NCBI GenBank assembly: GCA_026260175.1
Contig: JAKCWW010000277.1
Span: forward strand, 45,421-109,420
Source: Reticulitermes lucifugus
Lineage: Eukaryota > Arthropoda > Insecta > Blattodea > Rhinotermitidae
DNA length: 64,000 nucleotides
Reading direction: 5' to 3'
Shown: piece by piece, positions 11,881 through 24,240 of the stretch
Layout: the number at the start of each line of letters is the position of its first letter
How positions within the stretch are numbered: the first letter of the stretch is position 1
Position numbers and translations under genes: made by a program
Notes under the pieces: model-generated
Told to the model about the DNA's origin: nothing
The model's database searches: none
What the model saw: only the letters and a program-made list of their open reading frames with translations

Positions 11881-13737
11881 AATATAACACAATATACAGG
11901 TTAAGGTAATGAACAAGGTTAAAGTAAGTGGTTAGTGACTAAATCTTGGCTTCACTCTTGTTTGTTTTGAACGGTGAAAGGGGACGCGGGCGAAAAGAGG
12001 TTACGAAAATGTAGTGAAGTTTTTCCTTCATGTCCTCTATAAGCTGTCATTCCATGGTGTTTTATTTTCGCATCGATTCAGTACGAAGAGCACTTTCTTT
12101 ACACGACACTGTTGTACAAGCCACAGTATTTATTTTGGTTTGGTGTAATATCGAGCAATAACCATAATCAAAACAATTACTGCAAAACCAGTAATTGTAA
12201 AGATGCAATATTTTATAAGAATTATAGTAATTACGGTATTTAGAAGTTCCAAAATTAATTTTAAAATTGACAGATGGAAGTCGCTGAGAAAGTCGTAGGA
12301 ATTGTCTGTTTTCCAAGAACTTAAAAAACGTTTGTTAAAATTTGTTCAGGATTGTAAATAGTCCTACTTCGAGTGGTACCCAGTAGCATTTACTTTTCAG
12401 ATTCACCAACCTGCAGGCCCACGCAGTAAAAGACGGAACGGATTGCATTGTCATACGTGATTACATTTGCTGAGTAAGCAAGTGTGAGTGTGCCTTCAAA
12501 CCATTCTTCAGGTTTCGTAGTAAGATTTCGAAATAACACGAATCATTGTGTGCCGATATAATGAAAAGGAAACAGAGAGAAAGCAAGAATGCCTACTACA
12601 TAGACAGTGCAAAATTAATATTCCAGGCGCGCTATTAACATCTGCTTTGAAGATAACCTGGAACTGCTGGGTGTCTTAATTAGAGTTCCGAAATAGTGCC
12701 CACACAAAACATTCTGGAGACGAATTTAACGCCTCCTACTCATCTACTCTCTTGTAGTTTTTTTATGGTAAGAGATATGTCGCTTAAAAACACCGACTCT
12801 TTTGGTTTGGATTTGCTGTGTGTCAATGGAATAAGGGAAAGAAACATGTCCCGTCATCTTAAAAGATAAACCTAAAAATTCATGGCTCTTAAAAAGATCT
12901 AAAAATTACACGTTACGTAATGGGAATATTTAATAACATAATAAACTTAGATTATAAGAATATTACATAGGACAAACTACGAGTTAATTAAAAGTGAGAT
13001 AGAAGGAACTTATCAGGAGTGTTAAAAATAAAAAAGAACATTCCAAATACGCCCTAGATCCTATTAAATAACAGGCATGCTTTCAAAGGAATACAACAGA
13101 AGATGCGTAAGCTACACTTCACAAAAAATGGCTACTGAAAAAAATTATTACACCTAATACACATAGAAAATAAAAAAAACATAGAAATACAAGAATATGG
13201 CGATGGACTATCTTTAGATTGATCAGTTACTAGAAGGCTCAACACAGAAGTAATTCAGCAGCTAATAGTAAACATGGACCACACGCACTCTACAAATTAG
13301 TAACACTTAAAATAAGACATCATACTTGGACTAAAATAAGGTGTGCCAAAAATCAAATATTACAGTTGTACTTGGAAATATTTAAAGCAAAATCGACAAA
13401 AATATATGTTAGACTACCTTGAAAATTGAAGCAGCAACTTTCTCTGAAATATTTGTAATTACAAGGTCAATCTACATGGTTTCGTTACAAATCAGTCTGG
13501 AATACCAGCAGCATTGTATGAGCCTCAAATATCAAATGTATGGTAGCCTCAAATCTCAATTTTATGTAGGAGTATGACACACGATCCAAAAGAGAGAAAG
13601 AAGATAAACGCCAACGTCAGAGCAAGCGTCTCTTCCAACAGCACAAGGATTATAGAAATACCACAAAGTTAAAATGTTACGTACATGAAAGTAGTATATA
13701 AATGTAAAGAAAAGTATAATCAGGCTTAAGTTTTTCC
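11881..13737. other. unannotated AT-rich stretch
   Basis: Very AT-rich. No coding frame or repeat was recognised. Confidence 0.5.
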
Positions 13738-13806
13738 TGGGACCTGACGCTGTGTAGACTGGTAATTATTTATCCGAGTTTCGGAGGACTACCCTGAAGA
13801 CGGAGG
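13738..13806 (+). repeat. family C terminal-repeat fragment
   Basis: CCTGACGCTGTGTAGACTGG, then ATCCGAGTTTCGGAGGACT, parallels the family C end at 15536. Confidence 0.5.
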
Positions 13807-14129
13807 CTAAAAGCGCTCCAGAAAATTCGCCAACTATTAATCGACATTGCGTCATATTCCAGAAGACTTCAACCTTCACTGCTAAGGTTGTAAAAACGTC
13901 TTATTACGCAAAATAAAGAGCCGTGTGAAAGGTTTAACGCACCTTACTGCGCACTCTAATTGTTTCTTCCATTAACGGCCCTTTAAAGCACGGTCACCCC
14001 TGAGAATGACACAGCAGTGTCAAAACATTTGAGTGTTCAAACATAAACAGATATTTAATTCTATGAGAGAGCACTGTTTTGCAAGAATTGTGATTGGGGG
14101 TTGTATTATTGTTTTATATAAAATAAACA

Positions 14130-14404
14130 TTTTACACTATACATAGCGACTCAATACGGGCTGGACAGTCCGGGGATCGAATCCCGGTGGTGGGCGAGAT
14201 TTCTTGCACCCGTCCAGACGGGTCCTGGGGCCAACCCAGTCTCCTGTACAATGGGTACCGGGTCTCTTTCCCGGGGTTAAAGCGCCCCATCTCGCGCCGA
14301 GGTTAAAGAAAGAGTAGAGCTACACCTCTACTCCCCCTCTGGGCCTTCATGTCCTGTTCTAGAGTGAAATTTACCTTTACCTTTACCTTATTTTTGCGCT
14401 ATAC
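14130..14404 (+). mobile_element. SINE family B with target duplication
   Basis: The element is about 14143-14391, between near-identical 13-bp repeats TTTTACACTATAC (14130) and TTTTGCGCTATAC (14392), which match at 11 of 13 positions. The head TAGCGACTCAATACGGGCTGG and the B-box-like GGGATCGAATCCCGG are tRNA-like. The body includes AATGGGTACCGGGTCTCTTTC, and the 3' tail is a TTTACC tandem repeat. Other copies lie at 20694, 24133, 26612, 42218 and 56047. Confidence 0.8.
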
Positions 14405-15535
14405 TCTAATAACTGCAGTCATACCGACGGTTTGAACTCCAGACATGGAAAACCTTGGAGCCCGTTTGTAAAACGTTTATATCAAGTAATCCTATAAATT
14501 TAAACGTAAAGAATTTTGCCATTTGAGACTGAACACTGAAAGAATCCAGTAAAAAATGATGAGAGAAAATAGTAATTTCAACACTATTAGTTCAGTGGAA
14601 GTTAGCAGCTTTCTTTGTGTTAATATTTTAATTGTAAATTGTATACAATAATATTTTGCATTTAGTTGGTGCTGTCTTATACAATTAACAGCTCTGTGTT
14701 ATAATTTTTCCCTTTTCCACGCCCTCTATAATTATGCCAATCCATCACAGTACATGAAATTGCGTACCTCACTTGTTTTATAATATTATTATTTTTGTTT
14801 TGATGTTGTTTTTGCTGTTAACATCTAATTTTAGATATAAGCCTCATAGTGAATGTGCAGCTTATTTCTAAAATTGGCAAAGTGACATTTTGAAAGAGAT
14901 AAAACGTTTTTTCCTCTCACAAAAGGCCAAGCTCTTGAAAGTCCCTCCTTTGCTGGCTCAAGTCGCTAATGGGATGAATGAACAGTGCTGTTTGCACAAG
15001 CAGCGTGTTTAAGGGGATCCACTGCAGCCGCAGGATCTTTCTTCTTTAGTCGCTGAAGGATGACGTCTCAAACACATTCGGTTCTTTTTTTGTACACTTT
15101 GAATTCTGATACAACTTCACGAAGTCTATCTGTTCACAGTACGATTTCATTACCTGTCTGCAACAGCATACTCTGTACACCAATTTTTAATTAAATTACC
15201 GCCAAGGAAGTAAGAAACTCTCTGCACTCCATTTGTCCCACTCTTAAGTTAAAAGCTGTGAGCTGAAGTAGTTTGTTTTAAACAGTGTGAGATCGGAGGT
15301 CACGTGACATGCCCTTCTCAATCTACTGTTTCCACAGATGGACCTTCCCCCGAGCCACTAAGACATTACGCTCAATGAGGGAAATATTCCACATCACTAA
15401 CTACGCATTCTTCGCAAGGCTTTCTGCAAAGATCGGAGCTATAATACTATTACAAACTTGCTTTTGCGTTGAACGCGGAAATATCTCAGATCAGCACTGA
15501 TGTATGTAATATACACATATATGCACACACATATA
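14405..15535. other. unannotated AT-rich stretch
   Basis: No recognised feature. Confidence 0.5.
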
Positions 15536-15705
15536 AGCTCTGGAATATGACGCCATGTAGTCTGGTAGTAATTTACCGACGTTTCGGTGAAACTTACTCT
15601 CTCCATCTTTACAGTCACGGCCGACAGAACCTTCAGTTTCGAAAGAGGAGAATGTTCAGAAACGAAACCACACAGAAATTTTTTGAAAGGATCGGAAAGG
15701 CTAAA
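15536..15705 (+). repeat. family C repeat, well-preserved end
   Basis: Begins CTCTGGAATATGACGCCATG, TAGTCTGGTAGTAATTTACC and GACGTTTCGG, followed by ACTCTCTCCATC and CACGGCCGACAGAACC. This is the clearest copy of the family C end. Both overlapping open frames here are typical spurious translations of this repeat. Confidence 0.65.
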
Positions 15706-16289
15706 GAGGGTGATCAATAATATTGCACATTTTTGCCGCATGCATAATTATGTTTGATAAGTAGCATAAACACTGCCCTGTAGATGTACAAGGTCTGAAG
15801 AATGCTCGCGACAAATGAACACAGCTAATGTTCTGTAACAATACACACATACAGACGGACAGACAGAGTGATAGATACGCGGGCAGCTCCAGATGCGTAG
15901 ATGAGTAATACAATCAGCAAGTATACTCTTGTAGAGTCGGAAATTCTCGGACCATTTCTCGGAAGTGCTTAGTTCCGCATCCTGGTAAGGAGCAAGACCT
16001 TACCGCCAGGTGAGAGGGATCTCGCTGGCAGCCGGGATTTCATGGCGAGGGGGGATTTCTTCTCTACCATATCTCAAGGACACGCGAACGCTGGAATGCG
16101 GTTATGCGAGTCGCATTAGGTGACAGTCTATATTGTAGCGATTCAATAAATAATATAGCTGGTAATTCGATTTTAAGACTCCTGATAATTCAATATTTCA
16201 CTTAATTTCTAATATGTTTCATATATATATAATGACATTCCTACATACAGATATAAAGCACGTGTACATGCAAAGCTTTAAACGTCATC
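15706..16289. other. unannotated stretch
   Basis: A GC-richer patch at about 15960-16075 could be part of another repeat, but I could not assign it. Confidence 0.4.
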
Positions 16290-16485
16290 AAGCAGGCTAG
16301 TGTAGTGGTAGCCTTACAGATATATTCTGAGGGTACCTCTTTCGAGTCTTTGTCTGGACACCGGCAATTCCGACTTGTTTTTCGTGTTTTTTCTCTGTCC
16401 TTCCAGCCACATGCCAGGAGATTACCTTACAGAGGGCATGCCTGCTTACTTCCATATCCATAACAACTCATCAGTCACGAATCAT
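16290..16485 (+). repeat. possible tRNA-derived SINE (family F)
   Basis: GCTAGTGTAGTGGTAGCCTTAC is A-box-like. A degenerate B-box follows near 16340, then a GTTTTTCGTGTTTTTTCTC body and GGCATGCCTGCTTACTTCC. Layout suggests a SINE, but no target duplication was found. Confidence 0.4.
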
Positions 16486-16914
16486 TTTATTCTTCGACGC
16501 TGTATTCACCTATTACGCCATACTGCCAGCGTCGTCTAATGGACCATTCGGATGGACAGTGTATCAAGCTGGAATTACCTTTACGTCAGTACACAAACTG
16601 TAATATTCCAATAAATACACTACGATGCAGATTAAAGTCTTCTGTGGTATGCCGCCCTATCGAATGTTAATAGTTACGGACGTTTGGGATAAACTTGCTG
16701 GCTCCAGTCCTTCCTGCAGTCCAAGATACTGAAGATGGAACTGGCGAATCCCTCCAAAACGCCGCAGACTAACAACAAGTTGTCGGATCCAAGAAGACGC
16801 GACTCTTTATCAGCATTGCCGTAAGAATCTCACATCTGGAAAATATTCGGTGTGAAGTGCCGAATTTAATGTCAGAAGATAATGCAGTAGGAATTCATTC
16901 ATTCCGCAGTCCGT
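16486..16914. other. unannotated stretch
   Basis: No recognised feature. Confidence 0.5.
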
Positions 16915-17115
16915 CTGACGACATGTCAACAGCCTCTTCCAAAGCGAGTTCTCCAGACAGTGAGGGCTAGTGTTGCCTCTTTCAATTTACGGTATCCTCT
17001 CGTTTCCTTAAGAGCATCCAGTAGCTGCATACGTCTTCTTCCTCGTCTTCCCGTCACTTCTACCCTTCCTTCAATAACGTGTTTTAGAAGGCACTTCCTC
17101 TCTGGAGTTGCCAGA
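16915..17115 (-). mobile_element. LINE ORF2 C-terminal fragment
   Basis: The minus strand reads ERKCLLKHVIEGRVEVTGRR, then GRRRMQLLDALKETRGYRKL, then WRTRFGRGC, a stop and HVVRRTAE. I recognise this as the end of an insect non-LTR retrotransposon protein, a different family from the MRWAEHV tail. The frame is intact for about 60 codons, so it may be younger than the others, but it lacks reverse transcriptase. Confidence 0.75.
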
Positions 17116-17544
17116 CATACGGACAACACCATCACAATAAAACAAGAGCAATCGTAAACTGATATTAATAAAAAATTATTATATATCAGAAAAACGCAAA
17201 CGTAAATAACGCGAATAAACTTCACATACAGACGTAAATCTAAGAAATGGGACACCGAAATTAATAAAGAATGCATAACAACCATGTATTGACTTTAAGA
17301 GAAGTTACGACTGCCCTCAAGTACATCAGACAACACAGTACTCGAGCTAAAATTAGGATCTTAACAACTTTTAGACAAAAGAAGAAGACATACAATAAAG
17401 AAACCAAACACGAGGGATGTAAAAACCGTTCAAATTTTAATGTCACATAAAGATTATTATGGATTGTACAAGTTGGAAATTGCCCAAATTTAAAAAAATA
17501 TATATACATGCATTTTATTTTGCGTTCTCACTTCATGTATTGAC
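17116..17544. other. unannotated AT-rich stretch
   Basis: No recognised feature. Confidence 0.5.
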
Positions 17545-17583
17545 ATGCCTGAGGATGGTCAGTACGACCGAAACATGTAGCAT
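17545..17583 (+). ncRNA. hammerhead-like motif, copy 1
   Basis: In order: ATGC (17545), CTGAGGA (17549-17555), a bulged T, hairpin GGTC-AGTAC-GACC (17557-17569), GAAA (17570-17573), CATG, TA, then GCAT (17580-17583), which pairs with the first ATGC. This has the hammerhead boxes CUGANGA and GAAA plus a UH site. The unpaired T before stem II departs from the strict consensus, and stem III would be minimal or formed by the palindrome ACATGT in a dimer. Self-cleavage is not shown. Confidence 0.5.
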
Positions 17584-18346
17584 ATATTGAAGAAAATTAT
17601 AAAATTTGTTGTGACTGACGGCAGGACGTACGTCAATTTTAAAATGACTAAAGTTATGTTTTCCTTGTCCTTTCAGGATAATATCGGTAAAGCAGCTTGA
17701 ACTACCTTCTCCAAATTTGGTAAATGTTTTTCATTCGTGATTGGGTTCCCATCACATTGAATGTTACATAGACCATCATACATAACGTTGAAAAGGCGTT
17801 GTTTAACAACTTAAAAATAAATACATCCGTCAGTCAGTTGATTTGAGGAGGGATCTCGCAATCAGTAAAGTTTTTGGCTATGGGTTCAAACATCAGGTTT
17901 CTGTGCTATCATATTTGGCAGTGTTGTAATATGAACGACTTCCATAAAGCGCAAACCCACTTTACCGAAGACTATTACTGTCAACAAAAGATGGAAGATG
18001 AGATGAACGGGATTTTGTCAATACCATAAGACACCTTCGCAGTCGTTAAAAGGCAGGGAAAATATTGACTAGCTGAGTAACCATTAGATTCTCACGGCGC
18101 ACTCTGCTCCGTGGATTCATATAGCTACACGTCATTCTAGCCTTATAATAGACACACGTACCTTCTTACCCTGGCTGGAAAGACGTTCATTGCACACAAC
18201 GGACAGCCGATGCCTGTTCGCTTACACAGCGTTCTTAAGTAAATTAACGCACTTAGAAACGATTTAGAGTACGCTTGTGACACAAAATTTGTACTGCGTT
18301 ACGATCTGAAAATTCTGTTTTACTTTTACTTTGGAGGTGAATTTAA
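17584..18346. other. unannotated stretch
   Basis: No recognised feature. Confidence 0.5.
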
Positions 18347-18577
18347 CGAATAACACGATCGAGAGCAGGCAGTTTAAATGGACAAGACCGAAGTGAAGTG
18401 AAAATCTTCCGACAAATTTCGGGCGAACTGAAACAAGTGTACAATGTTAGGCATCCTACCTACCGAGGGTTTACTTGCATATTATGTAGGATAGACGGAC
18501 AGGACAGATATAAATACATGTGCTTGAGGGATGCCTGTCCTGTAACAATTAGAGCACCTATAAGGAAGATAAAATAG
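18347..18577 (+). other. possible FLYWCH-like zinc-finger exon or remnant
   Basis: A 76-codon open frame, with no early ATG, contains HPTYRGFTCILCR and then RYKYMCLRDACPVTIRA. The spacing of GF, YKYMC, C and the PVTI segment recalls FLYWCH fingers, which are DNA-binding domains found in chromatin proteins and in some MULE transposases. The usual final histidine pair is not visible in this frame; NHCVTH occurs about 45 bases downstream in another frame. It could be an exon, a transposase remnant or chance. Splice sites are not convincing. Confidence 0.3.
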
Positions 18578-19383
18578 TCTAAATTTTAAATTTTATACTT
18601 CGAAGGTTGCTCAGAGGCTGTAATCACTGTGTTACGCATGCCACAGTACGACAGAAGATGCTGCAGCGTTGAGCCCGCGGGCGAATCGACCGGCAGCAAT
18701 GCGGGAGAGGTTCTGAAGGTCGCCGACAGAGGGTGTGGCGGTTGTGAATCATTCGGGACGAAGATGACAACAGATATAACCTAATACTGGCCCTGGAGTC
18801 AGATCCGGCAGACACGACGTGGAGGAACACGGGGGCTGTGTGCACGCCGATCCTGAGTTCAGAACCGGTCTCAGTGATTCTTTCATCTATTCATACACCA
18901 ACATGTGCTAGGGGATAACGCTGAAAAATGATACTTCAGTGGAATAGATGAGCTACAGTCAACGTCGTAATGACTCCTCATTTAGAGAACCTTACATATC
19001 GAACAACCTTTCCTTGATATGTCCTGCCTGCCAGCATGGTGTCCTGCTAAATTACATCACATTACGTCTGTTTGTCTCTCGGCTGCGGATTATACAACAG
19101 TTCATTTGCATCCGTCGGACAAAGGCAAGAAATCGAGACGACCTAACGAATTTTTTTACGCGGCTTCACGACACAACGTTGTCTTGTACATGCTCCAGAA
19201 TGACCTCTACTCCGCCACTGTCCGGCAAGGTGCAACGTATTTTGCACACAATGCACAGGAGCATCTGCAGCGTTACAGGTGCAGCAGAAACGTGCAGGGG
19301 TGTCCAATATTTTACCTGAACATCGAAGACAGGTTTAGAGTAATATGAATTTTGAGGCTCTGCGGGCGGCGTGTACGAATAAC
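18578..19383. other. GC-richer stretch with overlapping open frames
   Basis: The base composition is less AT-rich than its surroundings. Two overlapping plus-strand frames (18948-19319, 123 codons; 19019-19348, 109 codons) and one minus frame (18624-18845) are open. None resembles a known family, and their overlap argues against all being coding. It could be a decayed element linked to the FLYWCH-like frame just upstream. Confidence 0.4.
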
Positions 19384-19520
19384 CCTGCGTTCTGGAATTT
19401 TACTCCGTGCAGTCAATCACAAATTCACCTATTTTTGAAGGAATATGGAGATGGAGGTGGCAGGTACTTACGAAACTTTCGAAGTTTATGCGAAAATATA
19501 CGACGTCTCATTCCTGAAAC
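19384..19520 (+). repeat. family C repeat copy, degenerate
   Basis: The frame reads AFWNFTPCSQSQIHLFLKEY, resembling the translation of family C elsewhere (WNMTPCSLVVIYRRFGETY at 15542). This shows shared origin, not a protein-coding role. Confidence 0.5.
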
Positions 19521-19924
19521 AGTGTACTTTGTAAAATATATTTTAAAACGCAAAGCAAATCTCTGCGTGTTACACTAACAGTGGAAGAAGGTAAGCACTT
19601 CTAGCATACTTATAGATATGTTATTAAGTTTATTAACTTTAAAATAGTTTGTGTACTGGTTATGTATTATTAAATTTCAATTTGCATAACCTTATGTGCG
19701 TTTTAAAATAGTTACTCTGTAGTTACAAAGAAAGCCTACTGACAGTGTATTTCTACGGGAACTAAAATTGTTACTTTTCAGAGAAATTTCGGACGACATA
19801 CACATTTACTTCCAAAATATCTCATAATATATATCCGACATAATGACGAATGTAAGAGGTAAGATAATAACGCAATGATATTATTAGAAAGTAACACAAA
19901 ATAATAGCAAGATAAACATGACCA
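19521..19924. other. unannotated AT-rich stretch
   Basis: No recognised feature. Confidence 0.5.
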
Positions 19925-20090
19925 TTTTGTAGGGTTTGTCATTGTGTAGTCTGATACAAATTCACATACTTTTCGATAGAACGTGCTGCTTCTAACTTCA
20001 GAGTAGAGGAGATTAGGCAGCACCTCCTCCGAAATGTCGGTAAATTTCTCTCGGTTTACAATGCCTCACGTCCTAGAAGACGGAAATATT
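19925..20090. mobile_element. family C element with both inverted ends
   Basis: The left end reads CATTGTGTAGTCTGATACAA, then CATACTTTTCGATAGAACGTGC. The reverse complement of the right end reads CATTGTAAACCGAGAGAAATTT and then ACCGACATTTCGGAGGAGGTGC. The two ends are diverged inverted copies of the family C terminus, so the family looks like a short TIR element (MITE or foldback) with no transposase. Confidence 0.5.
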
Positions 20091-20693
20091 CACAGTTATT
20101 GCTACAAGAACCTAAAATTCCGCATAACCAAACAAACGACATACATCATACTTTCTGTGCAAGCATCCAGATTTAAATAAATTTAAATAAATAAAATTTA
20201 CATAAATAATTGATGCACAAGTTACCGATTCCGTCAGGAGAGAAGATTTTTTGGATGTACATTTAGCTGGGTTTATCTTTTATTTTAATGCTCAAAGCTT
20301 ATTTCAGATAAGCGAAATTATATCATTCCTGATTTTTCAGTTGTCCTGAATACACTCATCGACGTATTTCTTAGCCTTATTTCATATTACAGTTACCCTT
20401 TTGCCATCCTTTGTACTATTCCACCCACATGCAAATTTCCCACTGGTTCATAGAATTGCCCTGTCTGTCTTCCATAAATATGACCAATTTTCGTACCTTC
20501 TGGCTATAAAGATCATACCATACGTCAATGTCCTAATTTGAGACACTCTATCAGTTTTGCTCCCACATGCACGACTGAGTAGCGACAGAAGTGACGTAAA
20601 CCAGCCTCAGGTGAAGTAAAAATCCTATTCTTTGAACGGTCTTTTCTATTTCCAGTTGACAAGATAACAGAAAATATATACGTATACAGAAGT
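20091..20693. other. unannotated AT-rich stretch
   Basis: No recognised feature. Confidence 0.5.
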
Positions 20694-21006
20694 ACAGTAA
20701 GAGTAAAGTTTTTCCTGTGCACGTCACGAAGGCATTTGAGAAATCGAGTATAGCTTCAATCATTATTAACCTCGGCACTAGGTGCAGGTAATTGGTCAGT
20801 TTCACGCCCCGGCTGCATTACTCCGGAAAAACAGCCCACAATATCCACTGAATAGATGGTTGGGTGGTCATCGGAACCAGTCTGAATGCTCTGGAGGAGA
20901 GATAAATGTCTTGTGCCGGGGATCAAATCGCGACTCCTCAATTTTGCACCCAATAGCCTAGTCGCTATACCAAATACACTGCCCCGACTCTAGGCTGGCA
21001 CAGTAA
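20694..21006 (-). mobile_element. SINE family B copy
   Basis: The minus strand has GGTATAGCGACTAGGCTATTG, a degenerate B box (TTTGATCCCCGG), a CACCCAACCATC segment and CACCTAGTGCCGAGGTTAA, in the family B order. It ends with CCTTCGTGACGTGCACAGG before a weak tail. Only a short possible duplication, ACAGTAA, is present at both ends, so the borders are approximate. Confidence 0.65.
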
Positions 21007-21849
21007 TAAATATTAACACGCAAAGGATACACACGCTGACAGCTTTCTCTAATAACACTCTGGTAACACTTATCTGACGGACCTACTGAACACACAACCC
21101 CGATTTTGTTTATCTACTTTTTCACTACCACTAGCCAAAGAAAGACAAAATTTATTTCAATTAATTTTTATCACAAAGTCGCCCACACGGAAGTCACAGG
21201 CCTACTTACGTACAACCCGCCTGCCTAAAATCATAGCCCCCGCTATATATGAGACACGTTGTACGGCGTATCCATATTATGTAGCCGAACACGTGTCTTT
21301 TTTATTTGTATTATTAATGAAGCAATGCAGAGATATATATCTCTGGTCACTGGCAAATGACCAATTTTTATATGATTTAATGTGTCCACCCTCGTCAGCT
21401 TTGCGGATGACGCCAACCTGAACACATGAAATCTAATTACACAAGACAAAAGCTATCATATGTGAACTACTTCGGTCCTGGGCATGAAGAACCTGTCGAG
21501 TTTAATCATAGAATGGACACAGTGCGTTCTACTCAGAACCCAATTACAGCTCAACAGCCAGATGAGCCAAGTCTAATTTCAGCTGACTTTAATTAACCTG
21601 CCTGTTTGTTTATAGACATGTTTCATTATGCAATCACATCGTGGTCTTGCTGATAACTTGTGTTCAGCGTGCAGACTTTACATCAGGTTTAATAAGGTTC
21701 AAAACATGACTGTGCACAGCATGTAGGCCCGTATTTACAGGGCAACTGGAACTTGACGATATTTCAGAAGCATTTTTTTAATGTTACGTTACCGTGAGAC
21801 AGATCTTAAGACACGAATAACAAGAAACAGCTGACTCCATGCGGGGCAT
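21007..21849. other. unannotated AT-rich stretch
   Basis: No recognised feature. Confidence 0.5.
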
Positions 21850-22165
21850 TCTTCTTCTAAAAGCCCACATCCCTATGGTCGTCAAAAGTTCCACATTTTT
21901 CACGGAACTCACTACATAACGCTATCCACACTAGACTCTATCCTCAAGCACCTGAATTATTTCACATCCTTAAAATCCATTTCCTCAAGTTCCATTCTGA
22001 ATTTATCCTCCCAACTCTTACTAGAAGTCCTAACTGATCCCTATCCCATAGATTTTCCGTTTACAAATGCATCAGCATTTCTATTTCATTGATGTGGGCT
22101 ACACACCTTGACCATCGTATCCTCTGTGATTTAACCACCCTAACAAGGACTCCGTTATTCTGAAC
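21850..22165 (-). mobile_element. degenerate LINE 3'-end fragment
   Basis: The minus-strand translation includes SWEDKFRMELEEMDFKDVK and, in another frame, LEDRV before VVSVKNVE-like residues. This matches the WEDNIRMDLEEMG..AQDRVQW tail seen at 3390 and 4346. Several stops and frame changes are present. Confidence 0.5.
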
Positions 22166-23065
22166 TATAAAGCTGTATCACTGGGTAATCGGTAATGCTT
22201 TCATCTTCAAAGGTCTGGAAATACATTGCACTCCGAACTTTGTCACCAGCCTTCTCTATATGTTATTTGTTTTAAGATAATTAAACCTTTGTCGGATGGG
22301 GGATGTTCAAACTTCCTTACAGCGCAACATACGCGTCAGCCACTTATGGTAATTCTTGTACAGCCCTGTTGGGCTTATTTCCCTGGCACCACTAACCTCA
22401 GTAATTATAGTTCTGCCCAAAAAATTAAATCCTGTAATTTAAATCCCGACCTTTTACAGAAGGCACCAAAAATTTAATTCAGGCGCCAAAGGTTTAAATA
22501 CAGCTTAATTTCTTATAGTTACGTTCAATAAGTTACAACGACGGAGTTTGCCAGAATACCAAAATACTGCCGGTACATGACCATAATGCGCCGGATGTCT
22601 GCAGTGCGACAGCGCTCTGAGCGAGGCACTCAGGCATTGAAACAATATTTGACAGTTATGAGAATCGAAAGGAGGCCTTCATGATGGAAGGCACACCCAA
22701 ATATAACGAGTATTTAAGTATATAACTTACGTAATTTTTCTTATTAGAAAATAAATTCTTTCAGAACAGGTTTTGCTAAGCTTTAATTGTGCAATCCAGA
22801 AACCGACTGATGGAGAAGCACTGTCCATAGAGTTATTGTTGTTTGGTCTACTTGGGAGGTCGAGACCAAGATAAGATTATTGATGACAATACAGCATTTT
22901 ACAAAGGCTACTTATGTTACCTGCTTACAGCATGAAGCATACAGTTCAACGCTCTGACAGAGAAAGGCTCCACGTTTATTGTCGTACCTCAAAAAACGCG
23001 TATTATACGACAGTGATACGTCTTAACCGAAATACAAGATAGCGTGCTTATTGTTGAAGATACTT
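22166..23065. other. unannotated stretch
   Basis: No recognised feature. Confidence 0.5.
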
Positions 23066-23230
23066 GATTGGGTGATCAAATTAAGAACAATGAGATGGGC
23101 GGAACATGTGGCACGTGTGAAGGAGAGGAGGGGTCCATATATGTTTTTGGTAGGAAAATCTGAGGGAAAGAGCCAACTTGGAAGACCTAGGCGTATATGA
23201 GAAAATAGTATTAAGATGGATTATTCAAAA
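23066..23230 (+). mobile_element. LINE ORF2 C-terminal fragment
   Basis: The plus strand reads VIKLRTMRWAEHVARVKERR, GPYMFLVGKSEGKSQLGRP and, after RRI and a stop, ENSIKMDY. It is the same tail as the minus-strand copy at 4346-4700 and the only plus-strand copy of it noted here. It is truncated at both ends. Confidence 0.75.
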
Positions 23231-24132
23231 CTTTGGTTAATGCGTTACTCTACAATCTGTATCTATACATCTGAAAACATTTTAATAACCCTTATTGAAT
23301 CTACGGTAAGGAAACTTACTGAAAAATGAAACAGTTATTTCCCACCTTTATAGAACAAAGGGCCCTTAACGCTTTCACTAATTCACAAGAGGCTTGTTAA
23401 AAACTAAACTGAATATCTTTCGTCGTTATTACTCTTAAGTTAACTATCTACCTAACTAACTAACTAACTAACTAAGTAACACTATGGTGGATACAGGAAG
23501 AAATTGGAGGATGACATTAGGAAGGATACACTCAGCGATGATAGGAGACGAGTGTAACTGCTCTAACTAGCCATAACTTGACATTATCTCACTGCAACAA
23601 AAGAAGATGTGGGGATAAAAGGGTATTAAAGCAACCCCCCCCCCGGGTCACTCTGTTTTTATTTCTAAAGAACAAGTTATGCAGACATACGTATCCATTA
23701 TGATGCACCTAAATTTAACATACGTCTGGGTTTTTTCCCATTCATCAACGTCCTATTTGTATTTCCTTGCAATTACTTCTGCGCATGCGTCAAAACAGTA
23801 AGTCATACTCTTGTAATCCTTCCTGCAAGAGTAATGCCGACATTTGTCAAGAAATAATGAACTAACATTAATCCTTTTGCTACGTCACTGTTGTCAAGAT
23901 TCTTAACAATGACAGGGCAAATATAAGTACATATGTATGTACGTACGATAACAAGAAGTTCCAAATATGACCCATATAACCTACTTTCTTCTCGTACGTA
24001 CGTGTATTCTGCTTAATGAGACATTAGAAATAAGTATCAGAACTGCTCCATTTTATGTTATTTTGTGAAGCATTCTACTGAATGTGTAACGGAGGCTCTT
24101 GCCTGAGGTTCCAGCGGTCTAAGCGCGAGGCT
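23231..24132. other. unannotated stretch with short (CTAA)n
   Basis: A CTAA tetranucleotide run lies at about 23452-23478 and a C-run at about 23636-23645. Nothing else was recognised. Confidence 0.5.
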
Positions 24133-24240
24133 AGCCACTCACCTCCTTCTAAAGCCGAGGTTAAGATTTAATGGAGCAATGCCCCCACTCCCCCATACTC
24201 CTGCATCGCATGTACATAAACACCTTCACCTTATTACTTA
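24133..24240 (+). mobile_element. 3' part of SINE family B
   Basis: AGCCACTCACCTCCTTCT, then GAGGTTAAGATTTAATGGAG, then CCATACTCCTGCATCGCATG, matches the second half of the copy at 26612. The tRNA-like head is missing. Confidence 0.6.

Noticed and set aside
18948-19348. Overlapping 123- and 109-codon frames as genes
   Set aside because: They overlap in different frames and resemble no known family; kept only as a note in the stretch entry.
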